Assembly (NCBI GenBank): GCA_028023455.1
Contig: JAQFVV010006255.1
Span: forward strand, 6,616,501 to 6,680,500
Length of the DNA stretch: 64,000 bases
Direction of reading: 5' to 3'
From: Epiperipatus broadwayi
Lineage: Eukaryota; Onychophora; Udeonychophora; Euonychophora; Peripatidae
The notes under the pieces were generated by a model. The model searched no databases. It saw only the letters and a program-made list of their open reading frames with translations, and was not told the origin of the DNA. Shown here one piece after another: positions 23,039-36,250 of this stretch (positions are counted from its first letter, which is position 1; each line of letters opens with the position of its first letter). The position numbers and the translations under genes are program-made.

Positions 23039-26000
23039 TCCTTTAACAATATTTAATGATATTAGCAAAAAAATAAATTATTTTGTCTGATAGAAATAAC
23101 AAGTTGATATATATTTTATATGTGCTTAAAATTTTCTATTTTATTAAATATTACACACACACAGACATATATATATATATATTGTGCTCTTTTTATTGGT
23201 ATACCCCATCATAAAACAAATTAGGAATAAATTTTAAGGTGTATAATTTTAAATTTTATAAAGTCAAAAATATTTATTTATTAAACTATAAAAAATAGTC
23301 ATTTTAGTTTTCAGAGTCTGAACTTGGCTTAGTTAATAAAGTAGTATAAATGTCATAAATCTTGGGTAAAATATTTATTTTCAAAAATATATAAAAAATA
23401 AAATAATAATTCTATAAATTAATAATATTTGATAAGTATTTGTTTGATGATATTTATGGAAGTTCTAATCTAACCTTATAATTAAGAATATGCATTATAG
23501 AGATCGATAATCATGTCTGTGTGCATCTGATGTTATAAAGCAATGACTATTTCTGGTGAAATCTTAATTTAATTTCCAAAATAAAGAATTATTAATTATG
23601 TTATGAATATTGTGGAATTAAAAGTTCATAAAAGTAAGCTAGGATCTAGTCTGTAGAAAAATAAAATCAAAATGACCTAAATTGATTTAAATTAAATGAT
23701 ATTTTTATTCAGTTCATGAAAGGTATTGGTTTTTTATTATTAATAATAAATAGTTTCAACAGATATTTGTTTTAAAAATAGTTAAACTACATGTCACTAG
23801 TGAGTGGAAAAATTAACCAATGGGAAAGTGCAATTGAGAATAAATTAATAGCATGCAGACAATGTTTTAAGAGAAAAAAAAATCTAGGGAAAATTTGATA
23901 TAGAGAGAAAAAAATTACAAATTGGAGAACAAATAACTTGGTTTGTTTTAAAAGTTTGCTTAATTTTTTAAAATCTCATTATTTTAAAAACAAGTAATTG
24001 ATTATGATCTACTTAAGAATTTAAAACTATATATTATAAGGGTTTTTTTAACATGAAGCAGTAGAACAAAATTAAGACTCTGCTGGATAATTCAACAGTT
24101 TAATAATTTTCCTAAAATATCTTAGTCATTATATTGAAAAAAAATATTGGAAGAATGAAAGGAAAAAGTTGTACATTTATGCCAAAGTGTTGTCAAGTAA
24201 TACCTGAACTGAAGGAAAACACCATGAGTATTATATTAATACATAATTTAATTAATAAGAAAGATAAAATATTTATGCATCTTGGCTATTGATAGCAGTT
24301 GTGTAAGATTAAATTGGAATCGATGGATGAATAACAAGAAAATTATTCATGACAGAGTTAAGTATACATTTTTAAAGATAATTAAAACTAAATTAGGAAT
24401 GAATAATAATGGAAATATTCGCATATTGAAATATATATTTAGTATTAAAATTGAACTTATAAAAGTGTATCTGAATGAAAATTTTAATAGGAAAAAAAAT
24501 CTAAACAGATCATTATTAGTGTTAGTATAACTTTCATGTAGAATAAAATTTTATGATAAATTTTATATATGATAAATGAAGGATTAAAAGTTAGAAGGGA
24601 TGTATGGATATAAAAGGGAAATGTTAAATGAAGATTATACTTGTAATAAATCATAATAGTCTACTCAGAAAATGAACGAATTGTTGATCAAATTATAAAT
24701 AATAATAAATAAAAAAACAAGATAAGTATAAAAAAAAAATTAATGGCAGGAGAAAGAGTGGAATAAATTAATGGAATAAACATTAGGTTATTGGAAAATA
24801 TAAAATGTATATTGAAGATATTTGTCTATATTTAAAGAGGTGTAAAATGCTTTATCTTAAATGATAACATTGACAAATAGTACATAAGGTATAATAGGAA
24901 AACAAGTGTAATGAATTTGGGAAGTATCTAAATAAAATATACTATGAAAGTTGAAAATAACCTTTCAGTGCAAGAAGGAAAAAGGAAACCAAAATATTGT
25001 AAATAATCTGTTTACCTTGGAAATGTATAATTTTGTGATATTTTTACGAAAACAAAAGGAGCATAATTGGGAGGAATGTTGATGTGTAACTAGTCTGAAG
25101 TGTTTGGAATGATTGGAGTATTATTAAAAATTAAAGTTTTTTAAAGATGAATTTATATTTTTAAAAAAACTTGTAACATAATATTTGTAGATAATTTAAG
25201 TTTATACTTTAAAATAAACGTTATCAGTATGGGAGGATAAATAAATAGCTAAAGAAATTAATAATTAATTTGATTTGTTTATCTGTCAATTAATTGTTTA
25301 AAGTTTTTATTTTATTAAATACTATTATATAATTAAAATAAATGGATATGAACAATAAACTAATGAAATATACCCATAAAAGTATTACATCTATGTATTA
25401 TAAAAAAGGGGATATGTCTGTGTCTGAATATAATATTTAAATTATAAATGATATTTAAATTTTGATCTTTTTTTTAACGATTAATAATTTAAAATAATTG
25501 TAATAGAGTCATAACTAATTCTAGTTTGTAATTTCTTTATAGACTATCATTTATAAGAAATGTATGAAACAGGTATAGATTGACAAGAGGATGTTAATAC
25601 CTGAGTTGTTTAGATAAAATGAAGATAATGATTTTTTTTTATCTTAGGATGCACCAAAGAGGGTCCTATCAACATTTATCATGGTATCATAAATTGTAAA
25701 TGGAAGTTAGTTCAAGAGGAGATAAGGTGTCATATTTGATAGTATACAGTCTAAAAGTTTCATTTGTTGTATTTTATTATAGTTTGATAATAAGACCATA
25801 GGAAAAGTGGGTGTGATATCAGAGAAACAAATTAATGATTTCATAAATTAATCTCATTTTAGTGGGAAAAAATGATCAAATGATAAATATAAAATCTAAA
25901 AATAGATTAATATGTAATATTTAATAGTATTACAATAAAATAATTGTATTTAAGAAAGAAAACAATTATCCATATTTTGAAAAGTATAATCTATAAGGGC

Positions 26001-26298
26001 TACCATATTATATGAGAAGAGTTTTTTCATTTTAAATATCTAAATGAATGTAATTAAGGGAAATAGAAATGTTCAAATGTTTATATATTTTACTGTACTA
26101 TATTGTTATATAATTTTATTAATATTGTAACTTATTAAGTTACTTAGTAGTTTAAAATATTTATTGAAAGATCTTGTAAATAATATGATTAAAATTAATG
26201 TTTTAAAAATTAAAACTAAGTATCTAGAGTTGCATTTCTTTTGTTGGGATCATCATCATTACACCATCTTCAAAGAATATTAATTGTAATGTACAAAC
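23039..26298. other. Intronic AT-rich DNA, nothing recognised
   Basis: It contains CA and AT microsatellite stretches (23153-23180) and long A-rich DNA. The 24282-24530 open frame is biased to Ile/Asn/Lys and has no family resemblance, so it is not called as a gene. Confidence 0.5.
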
Positions 26299-28191
26299 AT
26301 AGCTGGAAGAAAAAAGCAGCAATTGACTAATAAAATTTCTACTGAGACTAGAGAATTTATGAAGAAAAGAAGGAATATGAAGATATACAAAAATGATGTA
26401 TTAAAAAGAATTGAATATCTCGAATTTTGTAAAATTGTACGGAAAAGAGTTGAAAATGATATAAGAAAGTATAACTGTGAAATAGCAAGGAAAGCCGTAG
26501 AAGAAAATAAAAGTCTCAAAAATGTTAAAGAACATTTTGGTATTGGTAGGAAATTTATATCTGCAATAAGAAAAAAAGATGGAATTATTACTAAAAAGAG
26601 AGATGATATCATGAAATTGGTAGAAGATTTTTATCAAGAATTATATAGTAATAAAGAACAAGTACCTCCTATATCTATTACATCTTCCGAATTGCCCAGA
26701 ATTTTAAATGAAGAAGTGAGACATGCAATTAAGTGTATGAAGAAAGGAAAGGCTCCAGGAAATGATGGAATTATAATTGATATATTAAAAGAAGCAGGTG
26801 AAGAAATAGAAACAATTTTAGCAAAGTTATATACCAAATGTCTAAATGATAAAGATGTACCGGATGATTGGAAGAATGCAGTAATAATATTAATATTTTA
26901 AAAAGGTGATAAAGAAGATATTAGAAATTACAAACCTATCAGCCTTTTATCAGTTTTATATAAAGTTTTTACCAAGATAATTACAACTCGTCTACAGAGA
27001 ACTTTGGATTTCCACCAACCAAAAGAACAAGCTGGATTTAAAAGTGGTTTTAGTACAATAGATCATATCCAGGTATTGAGAGAAGTCATAGAAAGGACAA
27101 ACAAATATGAATTGTCATTATGTTTTGAATTTGTAGATTATGAAAAGGCATTCGATTCTATACACATTTCTTCAGTGATTAAAGCATTGGATCATCAAGG
27201 TATAGATCCAGGATATTGTCATATTTTAAAGAATATTTATAAAAATGCAACAGCAACAATTAGATTAAATAATGATACTGGAAAAATCAACATTGAGAAA
27301 GGTGTAAGACAAGGTGACTCCATATCTCCAAAACTCTTTACAGCAGTGCTGCAAGAAGTATTTTGTGGATTAAAATGGGAAACTAAAGGAGTGAAAGTAA
27401 ATGGAGAGTATTTAAGTCATTTAGATTTTGCAGATGATGTAGTTGTTTTTGCAAATAATGCTTCAGAGCTGCAGGAAATGTTGCAGGAGTTAGCAGATGA
27501 AAGTAGAAAAGTAGGACTAAAGACAAATGTTAAAAAGACTAAAGTAATGTTTAATCGATTTGCTCAAAATATGAAAATAAAGATTAATTATGAAGAATTA
27601 GAAGAAGTTAACAGTTACAAATACCTTGGTCAGATTATTAATACAGATGGAAACATAATGGAGGAAATTAATCATAGAATTAAACTTGGTTGGAGTGCTT
27701 TTGGTAGAAATGACTTGATACTAAAAGGAAATATGCCTATGTGTTTGAAAAGGATGGTTTTTAACAAATATGTTTTACCAGTTCTTACTTATGGATCTGA
27801 GACTTGGACACTTAATAGAAGAGCAATACAGAGACTTCAGACCACTCAAAGGAGTATGGAGAGATGTATGTTGGGAGTAACAAGAAGAGATCGAAAATGC
27901 AATGTATGGGTAAGACAACAAACAGGTGTTACTGACCTTATTGAAAAAATTAAAAGATTGAAATGGAGTTGGGCTGGACATATTGCTAGAAGAGATGATA
28001 ATAGATGGACAATTGAAATTTTAAACTGGATTCCAAGAGATTGTAAAAGACCCAGAAAGAGACCACATGTGAAATGGATGGATGAAATAAGAAAATGTGC
28101 AGGGGTGTTGTGGAGAAGAGTAGCTAAAGATCGGAGAAGATGGATTAAACTTGGAGAGACCTTCATCCTGCAGTGGATTGATAATGGTTGA
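26299..28191 (+). pseudogene. LINE reverse transcriptase with a single nonsense codon
   Basis: One frame runs from the truncation point to the stop at 28189-28191, broken only by TAA at 26899-26901, where copy 1 has AAA; a single A-to-T change accounts for it. RT motifs are complete: KGKAPGNDGI, NYKPISLLSVLYKVF (26923-26967), motif A VDYEKAFDSI (27136-27165), motif B KGVRQGDSISP, and motif C LDFADDVVVFA. Thumb and C-terminal parts follow: KYLGQIINTDGNIM, WTLNRRAIQRLQTTQRSM, then the arginine/tryptophan-rich end WAGHIARRDDNRWT and WMDEIRKCAGVLWRR. The endonuclease is missing through truncation, so it could not retrotranspose by itself. Confidence 0.93.
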
Positions 28192-28209
28192 TGATGATGA
28201 TGATGATGA
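26299..28209 (+). mobile_element. RTE-type LINE, 5'-truncated, nearly intact (copy 2)
   Basis: It begins abruptly at AGCTGGAAGAAAAAAGCAGC, equivalent to about 4630 in copy 1, and ends in the same GAT tail. 5' truncation is the normal outcome of target-primed reverse transcription. Its reading frame is far better preserved than that of copy 1, so it is the younger or better conserved insertion. It sits in sense orientation within the exchanger intron. Confidence 0.93.
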
Positions 28210-29664
28210 CACATGAACTAAAGCATACAGTTTGAGACTTGAATAAGAAATTAATCCAGTACCAGATAATTCATAACAATCATTTGGAAAAAAAACATTT
28301 CTTAAAAGAGATCTTAAATTATTGCAAACTGTCTTGATCATATCAGTCAATGACAAAATATATTGCAAATTTATTAAAGTATGTTTATTTATAGGAAGTC
28401 AGAGTATAAATTAGTTATTATTTAAAGTTATAAATTGTAATTACAATTAGATAACAATATTTATTTATTATTAAGTATTAGGGAACATAAATATAAAGTA
28501 GTAGTATAATTTTAATTATAGATTAAGGTTATAATTCTTTTCTTACTTGATACACTACCTATAGAGTTAAATGAAATCCCTCTTGATATCTTATAATTGG
28601 AACAAATAGCTAGTTAAAAATCAATGATAATCCTGAGATCTCCTTAGTATAATATTATTATTATGGTTATTCTTAATTATAATCCTATAAAAGTAATAAT
28701 AACAAAAGATCAATATACAGTAAAATGATCATATAACTTATTAACTAGGTTAACTTAAATTTAATAATTACAGATGTTTTATTATATTTATTTAAATATT
28801 ATTGTTAGTCATGGGAATATTTGGATACTTATGCCATTGAACAAACACTTCTGTATTTGTTTAATGTTAAAGGGTATATAATCTTGTTAATAGGATAAGT
28901 GGGTCTCATAATTGCTAATACTAATTAAACCTAATTTAGCAATAAATTAGACTATCAAATTGTATCTAGAGAAGGTAACAGCATAGCCAATTTAAAGACG
29001 TTATATTTCTAGGGGTCATCGTCCTATTGGCTGGGTACAGTATATACACACATATATGTACACACACAGTTGATATAAATTTCAATTAGAATATAAACTC
29101 TTTAAAAAAAAGAAAATCTTTTTGAAAGTGATTAAAATTGTATTTTTTTTTTTTTGTTTTTTTTGGCTTTAAATGTAAAACAAAAAATGAGAAAAAGTGA
29201 AATATACTGTATATATATTCCATTCTGTAAGTTTAATCAAAAAATATACAATTATGTTTTATATTTAATGTGAAATTTAAAACATATTGCTTTTACTTTT
29301 GCTAATTAACAAAAAATCAAAATAAAGAGTTAACTGCTTTTAATCAAATTGTTTAATTGCAAAGTAATTAGAAAATAACTCAAATGTAAAAAACAACTTC
29401 ATAATATCTGTTTATTAATTTGTTTTTAAAGTTGAACAGTATATACATACTTTCAGGTTGAAATGATTGCTATTAAACAGAGTTTTTTTCAAGCTAATTG
29501 TTTTAAGAGAGATCTTATCAATCTTTCAGGCTGGTGAGTAAAATATCTTACCAAAGAAGGCATTTTTAAATTACCTGTAAAATGGCCTAAGAAAGCATCA
29601 GAAAAAAAGCCATCATTTCAACATCAAATAACTCTTTGAAAAAAACTGCTGGAGAAATAAGTCA

Positions 29665-30078
29665 GCATTTTTTTGGTGCCAATTTAGTTTGTGCTCATAT
29701 TTTGAAATCTAAAAACCACTGCTGACACACCTGTCTGTTAAGTGACATAAATATTGAATAAAAGTACTTTAATAATTTCATATTTTAGAAATTGTAAGCT
29801 AGTAAAAATAATATGCTTTATTTTATTAGGGATTTTTTTAAAACTTACCATTGTAAAATATTTGAAATATGATGGTGCAAAGTGTCAGAGTATGCAGAGA
29901 GGGTGAAGGATGGTTTGGCCGATATCCACACTATATGCTTATAATTTCTAAAATATGAATTTAAAATACTTTTATTCATTCTTTATGTCATTTATGAGTT
30001 GAATATGTCAGCAGTGATTTTGGCTGGTCTTTAGATTTTAAAATGGCTGTGAGCCACAAACTAATCAGCCTTTTTTTG
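29665..30078. mobile_element. Foldback MITE with about 135-bp arms
   Basis: The left arm 29665-29799 and right arm 29937-30078 are inverted copies: for example TATTTTAGAAATTGTAAGC at 29781-29799 against GCTTATAATTTCTAAAATA from 29937, and ATTTAGTTTGTG near 29692 against CACAAACTAAT near 30055. Arm identity is moderate with several small gaps. The 137-bp centre is unique and has a G-rich patch GTGAAGGATGGTTTGGCC. No open frame and no clear target duplication. Confidence 0.8.
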
Positions 30079-31628
30079 ATAAATAACAATTTAGAAATCA
30101 AGAATTTCATGTACATAGAGTAAATTGGAATGTCATCTATTGTGTTAAAAATAACTACTGTTTGTAATAAGAAAACAACAACAAAAAAGGCATCCAGTTA
30201 AAACAAAGACTGAACAAATCAATTATAACAAAAATATTAAATAACAAGCAAGAAGTTTTTCTTTTAAGAGAACTACATTTAAAAAGAACCCCAGGATAAG
30301 AAAGAAAAACACTGATAATTTTTTTCTATTTTATAAACTATTTTATTTGATTTTTGATTATTATTAATAATAATGAATATTAAATAAAAAAATATTTAAT
30401 ATTTCTGAAATACATTGATATATATTTGTAAAATCATATTTGTCAAAATTTTAATTAATTATTTTAATTAATAGGTACATCAAAGTCAATTAAATATAAA
30501 TATATGTGTGTCCATTATCTAGTAATTAAATACTGTTAATTTTTTTTTGATACTTTAATATAATTTTAGCTCTTTATTTTTGATTTACTATTCCTTCTGT
30601 GTGCTGCAATTGATTAGTATTTTAAATCTACATTTTCATAAGCTGAAAGGAATCAAATGGTTTCATTAACTCCTGTAATCTGGATAAAGAGAATTTGAAA
30701 GTATATACATTTTATAATTAAAGAGCTATTTATAAAGAGCAGATGACATCTAGTAAACATTTCTTCTCTCTAGGAATACATATATAGTTGAAATATTTTG
30801 ATATAGTAATGCGTACATACTGTCATTTGATATGATTTTTTAAAAATTTTATTGCATTTTTAGCAATGCATTGTACACATATTTGCATTTTATTATATAT
30901 TTGCTACACTAATGTATGCTTGTTTGTAAACAGATTAAGGCAGCTTCACGTATTTCATTCATATACTAGAATTCCGTTATGATAAATATATATTGTAATG
31001 GACTAAATATTATATTAATGTTACATAATAGATCTGATTACATGCTGGTGCATATTTCTAATGTAATAAAAAGTTTAAGCAGTGAATCAAGTCATAACCA
31101 GATAACAAATATTAGTAACAAGCAGCAAATAATCATCAATAATCTTTTGTGATGGGATTTAAATATAATATAAAATCAGGCTAAGTATAGTCAAGCCAAA
31201 ATGCCAACTATGAGGTATAATATTATAAAAGAACAACTATCAATACTTCTTTGTTTAATCCACATCAATAAATGTTAATTGATTAAATTAGCATATATTA
31301 AATGCTGGGATCATTCTGTCAATGCTGATCATCATCAATATTATGCATTTGGTACCATAAGTATAGAATTATGTAAACTAGTAATTATCATCATAAAACA
31401 TATAGTAAATTATGTGGATTTTAAAGGTGACCATCAGTATGTAAGCATTATGTAAATAATATTGTACAGAAAATTACGTAAATGTCCACACACACAAAGT
31501 TCAAATTCCTTTATGTCCATGTTTGATTTGCAAAAACTCTGCTAAATTTATGTAAACAAAAATAGACAATAAGCCAATAAATATTACATGATCAGCATTT
31601 CTTATGTGTGCTTATAACTGTTATTAAA

Positions 31629-32100
31629 ACAGGCAAAACTCTCCATACAGTATTGCCACTCAGTGCAAGCTAGAGTAATCACTTTGAAGCCAGAAGGCTT
31701 GTGCATAAAATCTCCATCTAGTAACTACTCATCAAATATCCCCAGATTAGTTTCTGGCTTGTGGCCTTTGTCAGTGAGTTTTGGATCTGAAAGCACTATA
31801 TATAACTATATAGGCTAATGAGCTTGGATTAAAAATATTATTGTGTTTGCAATTTAAGACTCATAGTTTTGTAGTTAAGTAGAGATAAAAGATGGCTGCT
31901 GAAGGGTTGCATTAGATCCTAAGATCTAAGCTGTGCTCTCAGATCCAAAGCCCTTCACTGACAAAGGCCACAAGCCAGAAAGTAGTCTGGGGATATTGAA
32001 TGAATAGGCACTAGATGGATTTTATGCACAAATCTTTTGGCATCCATTGATCACTCTGGCTTCCATTGAGTGGCAATACTGTATGGAGAATTTTGCCTGT
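31629..32100. mobile_element. Complete foldback element (ACAGGC family), 472 bp
   Basis: Both ends read ACAGGCAAAA(C/T)TCTCCATAC inward. The inverted arms extend about 180 bp each through AGTGGCA..., GCCAGAAGGCTTGTGCAT, ATCCCCAGA and GGCTTGTGGCC..TTTGTCAGTGA, and meet around a centre of about 110 bp (GAGATAAAAGATGGCTGCTG). There is no coding sequence. Other copies are at 9808-10479, 19049-19213 and 19425-19450. No target duplication is evident, although the outer AAA/TTT extend the inversion. Confidence 0.9.
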
Positions 32101-33550
32101 TTTAAAAATAGACATAAATACTTAATCTAGTATTAAGTAAATTTATAATGATAATTTAAAATAATGATTAATAAATTTATTAATTAATTAGTAGTAAAAA
32201 ATTAAAAATCTATTAAATGTTCTCTAATATTATAAATAAGTTATGTCTGGCTTTATTATATGCATATAAAACAATTTATACAACAGACTGAGGCAATTTT
32301 ACTTAATAATTAATATTACCAAAATTTGAATTTTTCTGCTTTATATATGAATTTATATGAATACATACATATATTTATTTTTATCTAGAAATGCTTTAAT
32401 ATTGGCAATATTTCAGTGCTATATATTTATTCAAAGCATCAATTACTTCCTGTTCATTTACATAAAATCTGAGTTATTTATTATTTACATATATTAAAAA
32501 GTGAGTCTTCATTTCATATTTAGAGGTTGTTAAAACTAAAACTTAGCTTTGATCCTTTGAATATTTAAATGGCAATTCTTAATATTTATTTTTTAAATAC
32601 ATGTAATCCATCGATTGAATTCACTCCCTTATTTAAAACACAAATAACAAAAATGCTAAAGGAGAGGTAGTATCGTCTATCTTCTAAAAAATTATGACAT
32701 ATAAATCATTGGAAACTTCAGTTACTTTCTGTTCAGATAAATATAATCTAAGTTATTTATTATTTACTTATATACATAAGTGAATAAATTATAACAGAAG
32801 AGGAAGAAGAGAAAGGGATGTTAATGAATAAAGAATATCAGGTTATTGATAATGAACTATCTATCATCTACACCAGATTCATTAAAGAATTTTTGTATAT
32901 ATTTTTATATTTAAGACAATGACAAGATTTAAGCTATTTAAAAATCAATTAAGAAAAGATTATTTAGAAGTTTTAATTTTTTTTAAACTATATTTTTTAA
33001 TGAAATAATGGGAACATTAAGCGTTATCAGGCAATAAATTAATCACCAGGACATTGTAAGCAATATTCATTATTTTGAAAAAAAAAAAAATTCTTGAATA
33101 TTATAATCATTGTTGTTAATCAATTAAATTACTATAAATAATTAATTCATTAAGATAATAAAGTTGTCATAAAGTGTTTGTAAGTATTACTTAATGATCA
33201 AAGTGGGTTAAGTAGACATTCTTCATTCTGGTTTCATTCTATTACCTTTTTTAAAACTGAATTATTTTTTTAATTTCAAATTCAGTTTTTTTAAAGAATA
33301 TATATGTACTTAATACTATATAGAAAAATTACATAGCATAAAGATATCTATGAGAAAAGGCTTACATTCAACTAAAATAAATATTTATTTTAACTGCTTC
33401 ATGTATATTCCTTTTTTTTTTCGACATAATAATCAGTTTTGCTTCTTATCTCAGGCTCTTTATTTTTGATATCTATTATATTATATTTTTGATCACAGCA
33501 ACTAGAATGATAGGAATTCAATTTTTTTTCCTTTTAGTAGCATTTATATT

Positions 33551-33737
33551 GCTAAAAGAGATGATAATAGATGGACAGTTGAACGTGAGATGGATGGATG
33601 AAATAAGGAAGTGTGCTGGGATAATGTGGAGAAAAAAGGCTATAGATTGGAGAAGATGGATTGAACTTAGAGAGACCTTCATCCTGTAGTGGATCAATAA
33701 TGATTGAAATTGATGAATGATAATGATAAAGAGAAAA
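33551..33737 (+). pseudogene. RTE LINE 3' fragment (copy 3) with internal deletion
   Basis: AAAAGAGATGATAATAGATG, then after an internal deletion of about 60 bp relative to copy 2, AGATGGATGGATGAAATAAG and the C-terminal peptide WRRWIELRETFIL with a stop. The sequence ends in degenerate GAT/GAA repeats. Only the last ~150 bp of the element is present. Confidence 0.88.
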
Positions 33738-34179
33738 CATACTTTTTATTCAATTTTTTTTTCCAACCACAACCTTTTATAAATTAAAAAAAATTTTTTT
33801 TTACTGTACAACAAAACTATAATGATAAATTATTATTTTTTATAACTCACTTTATATGATGAAATATTTCAATATACCTTACTTTACAAAATCAATTTTA
33901 TATTTTTTGTATTGAAAAATTCCAAGAATTTGGTAGGCTTTCAATTATGTATTTCACACTTGTAATGTTTTATGCTTTTGCTTTTATAATATATATTTTA
34001 TAAATATATAAAATATTTTAAATGCCCCATAGCTATATTCTTTCACTCTCCCTTTAAATAAAAAAAAAAAAGCTTATATAACTATGGCATGTTTAAAATA
34101 ACCTTTCCGTCTCATTGTTTTTCTTCTGGCCATCTTTATTTGCCTACTCATTTACTCTATACCACACTAGCTCAATATT

Positions 34180-35632
34180 AAATATACAATATCATTGCAA
34201 GAGGGTATACAATTCTTTATGGGGTTTGAAACATTCCACTCATAACTTTATAGGATAGACTCTAGGGATGATTACAAGAGAGTGGTTTTAACATTGAGAA
34301 GTATAAAGAAAAATACACTTCCACAATGGCATTGCTATTGTGAAGACTCTCCCACTACCATCTTATTATGATCATTGGGAAAATCCCCACAACAAACAAT
34401 GACTACCATAATATTTCCTTTAACTGATAACTTAAATTACCATTATACATTTTTAAAATCTTAAATTAATATACATTAATGAAATTACATTAATTTCACA
34501 CAATTAATGCTATCCTATTATAATTTCAGGAATTATAAGCATTCTGCATTAAAATCCAATCTATCCATTGGATTGATAATTAAATGATTGTATTGCAAGA
34601 GGGATTTGACTGAGATCCAACCATTTAAGGAAAACATACCATTGCCAACAATAATTACTATAGAACACTTGTTTTAGTATAAACCAAGCTTCATTATACT
34701 ATTATTATCTACCAAGTCTAACTTACTTAAATATTCTCTTCAATTACTTAGCATTAACCTACTGTCACTAAATCCTCCAGAGTTACAGACTTTCAGATGC
34801 ATTAGTTAGTAATTGACACTATTTAAATGTTATACTACTTTAAATTTATGATCTTATAGATATTTCAATTTAAGTTATAAAATTAGAATGTGACTCTCCA
34901 GTGCACTATTGATCCTATCATATGCTCTCCATTTTGCAGTATTGAACAGAAGTTCTCAAATAAGGCCTGCAATTAAAATATAATAGGTATCATTCTATGT
35001 GGATAATGTGTTTTCTTGATGTGACCTTGTGATAGGAATGACTCTTGGACACAATGAGACTAATATTACACAGTTAAATTAATATGTTCTTTTATTTACA
35101 ATAAGAATGATAAACAATAACAACATATATATATACTGGGTTAAATATTTCATTAACAATAAAAAAAAAAAATTAACAAGGATCAAACTATTTATGCATA
35201 GATAACTTATTTACATTTTATAAAGATAATCTTAGTGTTTCTGATATCCAATTACCCTTTCCCTAGTTTATATTTCTCTTTTAAAATTATTAGTTATTGC
35301 TTTGTTATTATTTATGATTTTATACTAGTCTGCTATGTACATCATTCATGAATTATTTAATACCTTCTTAGTCATTTACATTTAAATTGAGTTTGAAAAT
35401 TTACGTTCTAATCATATTACAAAGTTTTTACCGCTGTGATAAAAAAATATATAAATAAGTACAATATTTATAATATTTCAAAAAAAATAATATGGTTAGG
35501 ATTCTTTATTATGTTATGACAATCATTTCATCTCTTCATTCTATCACTTACACTCATTTTCTCTTTTGATATTAGATCTCAGTATTTTATTCAGAGAATC
35601 ATTTATTCTAGTAAATATTCCACTATCTATGA
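34180..35632. other. Intronic DNA with possible decayed repeat
   Basis: Less A/T-simple than its surroundings. ATTGCAAGAGGG occurs twice (34193 and 34592). On the - strand about 34593-34805 gives interrupted peptide-like text, but no recognised domain; coding origin is only a possibility. Confidence 0.3.
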
Positions 35633-36250
35633 TCTTTGTTTCATACATGATTCAATTTCTTGCAAACCACTCTGTCCAGACTTAACTAGAAAATCTATGC
35701 AATCCTTCAAAATTTCATCTTGATGCACAATAGATTAATATTTACCCTAACTTTAGAAAGATGAGCCACTGATTTATTGGCTATTATCTTAATAGAGGGA
35801 TAGGAGTTTTATTTATTATGATGTGTTATTTTGTTAGGTAAGCATTTTCTTAATGGACATACCCCAATTCTACCCTGGCTTCTCTAATAAGCACTTACAG
35901 TACTTACACAATTATTTCTTTATTAAAAATCCTCCTATAAATTACCTGAGTATTACCAACATTTAGCTCAGCTAACCCTTCATCAATTCTTCAGGATGCT
36001 ATTCTATATAAACTATCCTGGAAATTTGACTCATATTCTACTTCAGTGTAGGCAGTATTTAATATTCTATCTATTTCTAGACCCCTCCTATAGTCTACCC
36101 TTTTCATGCAATATTCCCCTACATATATCTACCATCATGTCCCAAAACAAATAATCTATTTTATTATTATCATTCAGATGTTCTAGATAATATTTATTTT
36201 TATTAATAAATGAGATTCTAATATGGTCTTACATCACATTCACTCATTCT
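35633..36250 (-). pseudogene. Decayed coding remnant, family not recognised
   Basis: Read on the - strand, three stretches look like ordinary protein rather than A/T-biased noise: KNKYYLEHLNDNNKIDYLFW in 36075-36227, a frame change into MKRVDYRRGLEIDRILNTAY and onward (about 35906-36129), then HQDEILKDCIDFLVKSGQSG with further residues (35633-35735). They are collinear and separated by stops and frame changes, as expected for an old transposon or processed pseudogene. I do not recognise the family. Confidence 0.4.

Noticed and set aside
24282-24530. 82-codon open frame in the first long intron
   Set aside because: Composition is dominated by Ile, Asn, Lys and Leu from A/T-rich DNA; no motif and no conserved neighbour.
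31019-31040. TTACATAATAGATCTG shared with the left end of the 22712 MITE
   Set aside because: Only about 16 bp match, without the rest of the terminus or a partner end; treated as chance or an untraceable remnant.
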